Of a DNA stretch of 8,161 nt, positions 1 to 5,180 are shown piece after piece (within the stretch, counting starts at the first letter, position 1; the number at the start of each line of letters is the position of its first letter). A program made the translations under genes and the position numbers. Location of the stretch: the NCBI GenBank assembly GCA_021792235.1, contig JAJYVC010000048.1:1-8161 (forward strand). Direction: 5' to 3'. Below the pieces are notes generated by a model that was not told the origin of the DNA, did no database searches, and saw nothing but the letters and a program-made list of their open reading frames with translations. The stretch comes from Microcaldota archaeon. Lineage in GTDB: Archaea; Micrarchaeota; Micrarchaeia; Micrarchaeales; CABMGC01.

Positions 1-2311
1 AGGAGTCTGAAAAGCCATAAGGAAAACCTGCAGTCACTGAGTTAGTAGCAGTATTAATTACAACAACATTGCCGCCCCCATTAGTCACAAATGCGTAAGC
101 CCCGTTTGGGGAAAATGCAACCCCTATAGCGCCCCTGTCACTGCCTGTAGTGAAGCCAGTATTTATAGAGCCTACAACGGAGTTGGCTGCAACAAGCGCG
201 TTGCTTCCTACAGATATTATTAGCACATTTGAATCGCCTTGGTTTGCTAGGTAGGCGTATGTGCCGCTGGGTGCTATGGCTATGTCAGTAACACCATACT
301 CATTACCCTGGTCGAATGCCGAGCTTGATATTATGCCTGTGACCGTGTTTGTTGCTGTGCTCACTATTGCTACATTTGCTGGATAGCTGTCGCTAGGATA
401 GCCTGAATTCACTACATAAGCGAATGTGCCGCTCGGATCCATAGCTATTCCGGCAGGTGCTTTGATAAGGGGCGGGGAAAGGCAGCTGGAGATGCCATTA
501 AATGCCGTCTGCCATAGGCATAGGTAGTTATTGTATATGTCACCCATGTAGGCGAATGTGCCACTTGGGGAGAATGCTACACCTGTAGGCTCATTATGGC
601 TAGCTGTGTTAAGGACATTCGAGCCTACAATAGTATTGGTTGCAGTATTAAGTATGATGACGTTGCCTTGGTCGGCAACTGAGGATTCTCCATTAAGCAC
701 ATATGCATAGGAACCGTCAGGTGATACGGCCATACCGAACGGACAAGCGAATCCGCCGGTGTTTATTGCAACCTCAGGGTTCTGCGATAGCACATTACCT
801 GATATCTTCACGCAGTAGAAGGTATTTGAGGTTGGCGATACTGGGTTGAATACCTCTGAGTTTGTGGACAGGGACCCGGCAAGCTGCACCTGCGTAGGAG
901 ATGAACAGCTTGATGAAGATGAAGAATAAAGCACTGCAGTGTATCCTGGAATTCCCGAATCGAACCATGCAGTCTGGAACGTGAGGGGCTGGCCCTTGTC
1001 AATGGTGATTGCCTGGGGCGAAGCTGCATTTGGATATAGCATAGGTTCAGCGAATACATCATTTACGGATATTGTGCTGGCCTGGGATGTTTCAGATGAC
1101 AGTGTATTTAGCACTATCAGATTCGCAGCCTGCCTGTTAGTCACATAAGCATAGTAAGTGACGCCAGCAGGTATTGGATCAAAGGCTACACCTGCAGGAT
1201 CTGTCGTTGTAAGCGCCGCAGAATTTATTGCATATGTCACTGAGTTTGACGCGGTGTTTATCAAAACAACATTTCCATTTGCACCGTCACCATAGTTAGT
1301 TACAAATGCGAACAGACCACTTGGTGCAAATGAAACGCCAACGGGGCCAGCAGGCGCAGGGCTCCCGGTGTCGAATCCATAATTTATGGTGCCTGTCACG
1401 GTGTTGGTTGCTGTGCTTATTATTATTACGTTGGAGTTGCCTTGATTGACCAGGTATGCGTACGAGCCGTCAGGAGATACGGCTATGCCTGTGAGTCCGT
1501 AGCTTATGGTGCTGAAAGCTGAACTTGTGATGGCGCCAACTACCGAGTTTGATGCTGTGCTTATTATGACCACGTTTGCAGCTGATCCAGAATTAACCTG
1601 GTATACGTAATTGCCGTTATCAAAGAATGCTGCCTGGCCCGGGTCGTAGATTCCTGCATTTATGCTGCCAACTACAGTATTTGTGACTGTGCTTACTATG
1701 AGTATATTGCCAGTGCCGGATGAACCTCCCTGATAATTAGATACATAAGCATATGTGCCTGAAGGGGCAACGGCTATGGCCGTAGGCGAAGCGAATTGGC
1801 CTGTAGGACCAGATATTACTGTGTTTGTTAAAAAAGGTGCAGAAGGAGAGGCAGTATTCACAATGAGTACGTTGTCTGCGCCGCCGTTTGCAATGAATGC
1901 CTCGTTGCCGTTTGGCAGGAATGATATGCCGTAGGGGCTGCTGAACGCAGTGCTTGAAAGCGAGTCAGATGGAGTGGGATTTATGAAGTTGCCGTATATT
2001 GAAACTAGGTACGCCTGCGGAGAATAGGTGATTATGTTTTGTGGGGCGAATGTGGCTGACGTGGAGGAGGTAGTACTTACAGTCTGTGTGGCTTCACAGT
2101 AGTTGCAGTTCGTTTCTTGCAGCACTGCACTGTAATAATAGTTTATCCCGCCGGAGGACCATGAAGATGAGAACGTGACTGCAGCAGGCGAACCTGGCTC
2201 AATTGTTTCGCTGCCTGGAGATAATGTAACCTGTGCATTTAGATGGGTGGATAAAAGAAGCAATGCTATGAAGATAATAGGTAACTGTATCCTTCTGGCC
2301 CGAATCAACAT
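1..2311 (-). CDS. Secreted YVTN-type beta-propeller protein with Ig-like domains (C-terminus beyond window)
   Basis: The frame stays open for 770 codons from ATG 2311 to the left edge. Residues 1-26 form a signal peptide: basic start (RARR), hydrophobic IIFIALLLL, then a likely cut after LNA. Residues about 28-115 are an Ig-like beta-rich domain with a CNYC motif. Residues about 120-410 hold six YVTN-like repeats, each with a core like VSPDGSYAYLVN, then NVIIISTATNTV. A second Ig-like domain lies at about 425-515 (WFDSGIPGY, cysteine-containing Ser-rich strand), followed by at least five more repeats from about 520. The two modules align at about 400-residue spacing. Such proteins are generally extracellular and thought to act in surface layers, adhesion or binding; the ligand is unknown. 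No upstream in-frame start exists before a stop near 2345. A C-terminal anchor may lie outside the window. The family call is firm, the function is not. Confidence 0.9.
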   Translation of the reverse strand, partial: MLIRARRIQLPIIFIALLLLSTHLNAQVTLSPGSETIEPGSPAAVTFSSSWSSGGINYYYSAVLQETNCNYCEATQTVSTTSSTSATFAPQNIITYSPQAYLVSIYGNFINPTPSDSLSSTAFSSPYGISFLPNGNEAFIANGGADNVLIVNTASPSAPFLTNTVISGPTGQFASPTAIAVAPSGTYAYVSNYQGGSSGTGNILIVSTVTNTVVGSINAGIYDPGQAAFFDNGNYVYQVNSGSAANVVIISTASNSVVGAITSSAFSTISYGLTGIAVSPDGSYAYLVNQGNSNVIIISTATNTVTGTINYGFDTGSPAPAGPVGVSFAPSGLFAFVTNYGDGANGNVVLINTASNSVTYAINSAALTTTDPAGVAFDPIPAGVTYYAYVTNRQAANLIVLNTLSSETSQASTISVNDVFAEPMLYPNAASPQAITIDKGQPLTFQTAWFDSGIPGYTAVLYSSSSSSCSSPTQVQLAGSLSTNSEVFNPVSPTSNTFYCVKISGNVLSQNPEVAINTGGFACPFGMAVSPDGSYAYVLNGESSVADQGNVIILNTATNTIVGSNVLNTASHNEPTGVAFSPSGTFAYMGDIYNNYLCLWQTAFNGISSCLSPPLIKAPAGIAMDPSGTFAYVVNSGYPSDSYPANVAIVSTATNTVTGIISSSAFDQGNEYGVTDIAIAPSGTYAYLANQGDSNVLIISVGSNALVAANSVVGSINTGFTTGSDRGAIGVAFSPNGAYAFVTNGGGNVVVINTATNSVTAGFPYGFSDS

Positions 2312-2338
2312 TTTACCCCAACAACATCGAGATTTCGT

Positions 2339-2350
2339 TTTTATTTAAGT
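2339..2350 (-). promoter_or_regulatory. TATA box for the YVTN protein gene
   Basis: On the minus strand the sequence reads ACTTAAATAAAA, with its centre about 34 nt before the ATG at 2311. Archaeal transcription starts about 25-27 nt after the TATA centre, so the leader would be only about 8 nt. A GGGGT just before the ATG could be a weak ribosome binding site. Inferred from sequence only. Confidence 0.45.
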
Positions 2351-2403
2351 ACAGTACAAGGATAATACAATGATAAATATTATATATACTAGCATTTTAT
2401 TGG

Positions 2404-2413
2404 TTTTTAATAA
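2404..2413 (+). promoter_or_regulatory. TATA box for the glycosyltransferase gene
   Basis: TTTTTAATAA is centred about 33 nt before the ATG at 2441, giving a nearly leaderless transcript. No Shine-Dalgarno sequence is seen before the ATG. A second AT-rich run (TATATATACT near 2380-2390) would give a longer leader and is the alternative. Confidence 0.4.
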
Positions 2414-2440
2414 GGTCGTTTATACGCGAGTTTTGATCTG

Positions 2441-3139
2441 ATGCCAAGGACTAAACCTGCAATAAGTGTGATAATACCTTCCTACAACGAGGAAAAGTAC
2501 ATAGGAATGCTTTTCGGTGCCCTTGGAAGGCAGACTTTTTCCAACTTTGAGACCATAGTAGTAGACGGCAACAGTACTGACCATACTAGGGAGATATCCA
2601 GCAAGCATGCCAAAGTAGTTACGGATAGCTCTCAGGTAATAGGCGTTGCAAGGAACAGGGGCGCGAAGATTGCGAGAGGGGATATACTTGTGTTCCTTGA
2701 CGCGGATTCCAGGCCCTCTCCGGACCTGCTGGAGAAGTATTACGGCGTATTCAAAGACAGGAGAGTTGTAGCTGCCACATGTCCTTTGGTGCCGATTGAG
2801 AGAGTGTCAGATCTGCTTGGTTTCGGATTCCATTTCGCCACGACAACGCTTGCAAAGACATTCTGCGGCATATGCGGTGCAAACTTCGCGGTGAGGAGAG
2901 ATGCCTTCATGAAAAGCGGCGGCTTCGACAGGACCCTGACAACGTACGAGGACGTAGAATTTGCCAAGAGACTTAGAAGATACGGGTCGATCAGGTTTGA
3001 AAACGGCTCTAGCGTTGCAGTAAGTGCGAGGAGGATAAAGAAGTGGGGGATAATAAAGTTCACTTACTTCAACATAGACAACGTGGTGCGGCACGCGCTG
3101 TTTGGGAGGTCAAATTCCGATTATGAGAGGATAAGGTAG
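2441..3139 (+). CDS. Family 2 (GT-A fold) glycosyltransferase
   Basis: A 232-residue protein that probably transfers a sugar from a nucleotide-activated donor; the acceptor and donor cannot be told from sequence. The GT2 signature is clear: first strand ISVIIPSYNE (8-17), VDGNSTDHT (41-49, substrate-binding Asp), ARNRGAKIARGD (70-81), and the metal-binding DxD as DAD at 87-89. The acceptor-side motif TYEDVEFAKRL (168-178) provides the usual ED catalytic pair, with GGFDR before it. The tail carries the SARRIKKWG stretch seen in small GT2 enzymes. There is no membrane segment, so it is a cytosolic or peripheral enzyme of roughly the minimal GT2 size. The start ATG is the first in frame and leaves the first beta strand intact. 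It is divergent from the secreted propeller gene, so glycosylation of surface proteins or lipids is plausible but unproven. Confidence 0.92.
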   Translation: MPRTKPAISVIIPSYNEEKYIGMLFGALGRQTFSNFETIVVDGNSTDHTREISSKHAKVVTDSSQVIGVARNRGAKIARGDILVFLDADSRPSPDLLEKYYGVFKDRRVVAATCPLVPIERVSDLLGFGFHFATTTLAKTFCGICGANFAVRRDAFMKSGGFDRTLTTYEDVEFAKRLRRYGSIRFENGSSVAVSARRIKKWGIIKFTYFNIDNVVRHALFGRSNSDYERIR

Positions 3140-3280
3140 CTATTTGCCCTTGAACGCACCAAAAGTCCGGTGATAGACATATGCTATTGCAAACCACGAA
3201 AGAAGCAGCAGGGTTATTACGGTAGCTATGATCGCAACAATGGCCTTTCCAGCCAGATTAATCTCCCTCTTTGCAGGCAT
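3140..3280 (-). CDS. Single-pass membrane microprotein, unknown function
   Basis: A 46-residue protein: a basic N-terminus (MPAKREINLAGK), one hydrophobic helix at about 13-35 (AIVAIIATVITLLLLSWFAIAYVY), and a basic tail (HRTFGAFKGK). Its stop codon (3140-3142) directly follows the glycosyltransferase stop (3137-3139), so the genes converge with no base between. The start at 3280 is preferred because AGGT lies 6 nt upstream and a TATA-like TAATAAATT lies about 37 nt upstream. An in-frame ATG at 3307 would give 55 residues but has no ribosome binding site. I do not recognise a family; it does not match archaeal SecG or Sec61-beta as I know them. Coding potential rests on the helix-plus-charge pattern and the fitting start signals. 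It could be a small membrane subunit or regulator. Confidence 0.55.
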   Translation of the reverse strand: MPAKREINLAGKAIVAIIATVITLLLLSWFAIAYVYHRTFGAFKGK

Positions 3281-3312
3281 GCTATTACCTACTCTCTGAA
3301 TTGGCATGAAGG

Positions 3313-3322
3313 AATTTATTAG
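3313..3322 (-). promoter_or_regulatory. Possible TATA box for the membrane microprotein
   Basis: The minus strand reads CTAATAAATT here, about 37 nt before the chosen ATG at 3280. The expected transcript start near 3290 would place AGGT (3290-3287) at the very 5' end of the leader. The evidence is spacing and composition only. Confidence 0.3.
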
Positions 3323-3375
3323 CGTTTGCGCTATGTAACGTGTTTTGGCTGAAAGAGGATTAGAGATAAGTAGTA

Positions 3376-3397
3376 GGCGCGTGTTTTACCACGCGCC
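3376..3397. repeat. Perfect GC-rich inverted repeat (hairpin)
   Basis: GGCGCGTG (3376-3383) pairs perfectly with CACGCGCC (3390-3397) around a 6-nt loop. It is strikingly GC-rich for an AT-rich spacer. No long T tract follows on either strand, so a simple terminator is not well supported. It may be an RNA structure or a protein-binding site. Confidence 0.7.
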
Positions 3398-3420
3398 AAT
3401 TGGGATTGGGTATGTTGGGT

Positions 3421-3437
3421 CTGTTTTAGAAAAACAG
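3421..3437. repeat. Perfect inverted repeat CTGTTTT-AGA-AAAACAG
   Basis: The 7-bp arms pair perfectly around a 3-nt loop, 24 bases after the GC-rich hairpin. On the minus strand it would lie about 12 nt into a transcript started from the TATA element at 3470-3481. The symmetry would also suit a dimeric DNA-binding protein. Confidence 0.6.
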
Positions 3438-3469
3438 CGTGATTTTGATGCATACCTTTATCCACGTAC

Positions 3470-3481
3470 TTTTATATATAA
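3470..3481. promoter_or_regulatory. Strong symmetrical TATA element
   Basis: TTTTATATATAA reads as a good archaeal TATA box on both strands. On minus it would start transcription near 3450, reading through the two hairpins toward the microprotein gene. On plus it would start near 3505, giving the regulator gene a second, long-leader promoter. Confidence 0.4.
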
Positions 3482-3552
3482 TTGATTAATCTCTGCAAGG
3501 TCTGATATTGGCAATATGCTCATATTTGCTGCATATTTAGCATTTTTTATCT

Positions 3553-3587
3553 ATAAAAATAGTATTTTTATTTTATACCATATAAAA
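3553..3587. promoter_or_regulatory. Two abutting perfect AT-rich palindromes (operator candidates)
   Basis: ATAAAAATA-G-TATTTTTAT (3553-3571) is a 9-bp perfect inverted repeat around one base. TTTTATA-CCA-TATAAAA (3571-3587) is a 7-bp perfect inverted repeat around CCA; the two share base 3571. They lie about 80-115 bp upstream of the Lrp-like regulator. AT-rich dyads next to their own promoters are typical targets of Lrp/AsnC proteins, so autoregulation is inferred. Chance is a concern in AT-rich DNA, but two perfect dyads back to back are notable. Confidence 0.5.
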
Positions 3588-3667
3588 TGGCACTTATTTA
3601 CGGTGGTTTTTCAGCCGGATAATCAACAGTATGCCTTTTTATATATACCATTTAAATATACCATATA
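3574..3667 (+). repeat. Three direct TATACCAT repeats at the regulator promoter
   Basis: TATACCAT occurs at 3574-3581, 3644-3651 and 3657-3664. The first and third extend to an identical 11-mer, TATACCATATA (3574-3584 and 3657-3667), which is itself a dyad around CCA. The last two copies are 13 bp apart with ATTTAAAT between them, overlapping the TATA box and the start codon. Binding there would block transcription factor loading. Confidence 0.5.
3636..3647 (+). promoter_or_regulatory. TATA box of the Lrp-like regulator; leaderless transcript
   Basis: TTTTTATATATA is centred about 26 nt before the ATG at 3667, which places the transcript start on or next to that ATG. This spacing, and the lack of a ribosome binding site, is why the start at 3667 is preferred over the ATG at 3631, which lies before the TATA box. 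Confidence 0.6.
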
Positions 3668-5019
3668 TGATTCTACCAGCAAAAGTGCTAGAGACGCTCT
3701 TACGGATGAGGAAAGAGCACAGGCATTACGTTGACGTGAAGGTCATAAATGGCAGATGCTACGTGTACGAGTCAACAAGCATGTGGGACAGGCAAGATAG
3801 GAGAGTAGTGAAGAAGGCAAGGTATCTGGGCAAGATAACTGCTGATGGAACATTTGTCCCTTCGGTTCCGCGCAGACCCGGAGAGAGTGCGGCGCTGGCA
3901 GGAGTTGCTAGTGGGCGCCGAGGAGCCCGTACCGGAGTGCATTACGCTAGAAGGCCAATCGAATACCGTGAAAGAATGGGCAAATACGACAGGCAGATAC
4001 TTTCACTACTGAGCATGGACGGCAGGAAGACGGTGTCTGAGCTCGCCAAGGAAATAGGGATCAAGAACACCGCAATGGAATGGCAGAAGGAGAGGGTTGA
4101 GAGAAGATATGGCATTAAATATGTGGCAGAGACAGACATATCCAAGCTGGGTTACCTTACCTACATAGTGCTCATAAAGTTCGAAAGCAGGAAGCCAGGC
4201 ATAAACGAGGTCAGGAGGGAGCTAGAGAAGGAGCCATCTGTGCAGCTTGCAATGCTTACGTACGGAAGATACGACCTCATAATGTATATGGTCATGTCGC
4301 GTTACGAAGACATAAAGGTGCACTTCTTCAACATAAGGAGCAGGATATTCCCGTCGTATGACATGAAGCTGTATGTGGTGCCGTTCTATCTTGATTATAG
4401 CTTCGTGCCGCTGCGCGACAAGTTCGTCGAGACTCTTGGGGACAGGGTGTGGAGCAGGAGCAGCGAAAAGCCAAGGCCTGTGGAAGGCGACCTGCTCAAG
4501 AGGGAATACGCGGTGCTGCGCGCACTCAACAGCGATGGGAGGAGAGACTTTGCCAGCATAGACTCTGAATATGGCCTGCGTGCCGGAAGCGCAAGATACA
4601 CATACCACAAGTTCATTGAAGAGGGAGTGATAAAACGGATAACCGTATCAATGAGGGAGGTCCACGTAAACTACATCTCTGCGATAGTCCTGCAGAAGAT
4701 AAACCACCTGAAGTTTGCTGGGCACAGAAAGGACCTTCTGCAACACATAATAAGCGACGGGGATGAAGCTATAATGAACAGGTACGCGCTTGTCGGAGAC
4801 ATAAAGATGCCTGAAGGAGTGCTGCTTATAATGCCAGTCAGGAGCGAAAGGGAAGTAATGGACGCCGACGAACAGCTCAGGAGGATAGGAGGCGCAGAGG
4901 TCGACAGCCTGATAGTGACAAACGTGATAGTGGGATCGCTGTGCTACAGGAACTTCGACAACAGGCAGTCGAGCCAGTACAGGATACTCAGGGACGAATA
5001 CCGGGTTGCTGACCTGTAA
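3667..5019 (+). CDS. Double Lrp/AsnC-like transcriptional regulator with transposase-like N-terminal module
   Basis: A 450-residue protein with three parts. Residues 15-70 carry a YVYESTSMWD...KKARYLGKI...TFVPS pattern resembling the N-terminal module of IS4/IS1634-type transposases; no DDE catalytic domain follows. Residues 104-250 form a first Lrp/AsnC unit: HTH (KYDRQILSLLSMDGRKTVSE, then LAKEIGIKNTA) and an RAM-like sensor fold (LGYLTYIVLIKF to YVVPFYLDY). Residues 275-430 repeat the plan more loosely: HTH (REYAVLRALNSDGRRDF) and a second RAM-like region (YALVGDIKMPEGVLLIMPV to LIVTNVIVGSL). Canonical Lrp proteins have one unit (about 150 residues) and dimerise, so this may work as a covalent pseudo-dimer. 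Such regulators usually sense amino acids or other small effectors. It probably binds the palindromes in its own promoter. The ORF extends upstream to ATG 3631, but that start precedes the TATA box. The Lrp-like core is firm; the N-terminal assignment is by pattern only. Confidence 0.82.
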   Translation: MILPAKVLETLLRMRKEHRHYVDVKVINGRCYVYESTSMWDRQDRRVVKKARYLGKITADGTFVPSVPRRPGESAALAGVASGRRGARTGVHYARRPIEYRERMGKYDRQILSLLSMDGRKTVSELAKEIGIKNTAMEWQKERVERRYGIKYVAETDISKLGYLTYIVLIKFESRKPGINEVRRELEKEPSVQLAMLTYGRYDLIMYMVMSRYEDIKVHFFNIRSRIFPSYDMKLYVVPFYLDYSFVPLRDKFVETLGDRVWSRSSEKPRPVEGDLLKREYAVLRALNSDGRRDFASIDSEYGLRAGSARYTYHKFIEEGVIKRITVSMREVHVNYISAIVLQKINHLKFAGHRKDLLQHIISDGDEAIMNRYALVGDIKMPEGVLLIMPVRSEREVMDADEQLRRIGGAEVDSLIVTNVIVGSLCYRNFDNRQSSQYRILRDEYRVADL

Positions 5020-5126
5020 AATCCATAAGGACACAGGACATAATAAGCCGCATGCGCCATGTTATAGGCTGGCATCCTCCCCAACTGAAGGCGATAGACT
5101 TTCTGCTATGCATTTGGTAATTCTGC

Positions 5127-5143
5127 AAGGCCGCTATAGCCTT
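5127..5143. promoter_or_regulatory. Short inverted repeat next to the glyS promoter
   Basis: AAGGC (5127-5131) and GCCTT (5139-5143) form a 5-bp dyad around seven bases containing CTATA. It abuts the glyS TATA box at the usual BRE position. Weak evidence; it could be chance. Confidence 0.25.
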
Positions 5144-5155
5144 AATATATTTATA
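5142..5155 (+). promoter_or_regulatory. TATA box of the glyS operon
   Basis: TTAATATATTTATA is centred about 32 nt before the ATG at 5181, giving a leader of only a few nucleotides. It runs into TATACCA (5152-5158), the core of the element repeated at the Lrp-like gene. The rest of the 161-base gap (5020-5180) shows no gene. Confidence 0.5.
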
Positions 5156-5180
5156 CCAATACCTGATATCTGAAAATCTG

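Larger units (their letters stand above)
3331..3453 (-). other. Possible structured RNA or 40-residue leaderless ORF
   Basis: On minus, a strong TATA element (3480-3470) stands about 22 nt before an ATG at 3453 that opens 40 codons ending in TAG at 3331. The predicted peptide is basic and Gln-rich (QTQHTQSQL) and matches nothing I know. The interval also contains both perfect hairpins, so a non-coding RNA, or a structured leader for the microprotein downstream at 3280, explains it at least as well. The evidence is promoter position and structure only. Confidence 0.25.
3281..3666. other. 386-base intergenic region with hairpins and AT-rich palindromes
   Basis: No convincing long gene is seen. 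From left to right it holds a TATA-like element (3313-3322), a GC-rich perfect hairpin (3376-3397), the palindrome CCAATTGG (3396-3403), three GGG runs (3402-3419), a second perfect hairpin (3421-3437), a strong symmetrical TATA element (3470-3481), two abutting AT-rich palindromes (3553-3587), and the promoter of the Lrp-like gene (3636-3647). A 40-codon ORF on minus (3331-3453) spans both hairpins. An AT-rich plus-strand ORF from 3516 overlaps the regulator in another frame and looks spurious. Confidence 0.7.

Noticed and set aside
948..966. Minus-strand GGTTCGATTCGGG resembling a tRNA B box
   Set aside because: It falls inside the coding frame for AWFDSGIPGY, and no A box, acceptor stem or anticodon arm is found at fitting distance.
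939..1148. Plus-strand ORF of 69 codons opposite the YVTN gene
   Set aside because: It lies wholly inside the continuous minus-strand coding frame, has no recognisable domain, and its translation looks like a shadow of the repeat coding strand.
3631..3666. Upstream ATG (3631) as start of the Lrp-like regulator
   Set aside because: It precedes the TATA box at 3636-3647, so a transcript from that promoter could not include it. The added residues (MPFYIYHLNIPY) are encoded by promoter DNA.
3516..3734. Plus-strand ORF of 72 codons before the Lrp-like gene
   Set aside because: It is AT-rich by composition, covers the palindromes and TATA box, and overlaps the regulator in another frame. Its hydrophobic start is what AT-rich DNA yields by chance.
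3667..3880. Intact insertion sequence at the regulator's N-terminal module
   Set aside because: Only a transposase-like front motif is present. There is no catalytic domain, no terminal inverted repeats and no target duplication, and the frame continues into Lrp-like domains.
5038..5125. Possible C/D-box RNA in the gap before glyS
   Set aside because: A CTGA resembling a D box occurs near 5085, but no matching C box (RTGATGA) is present at proper spacing on either strand.
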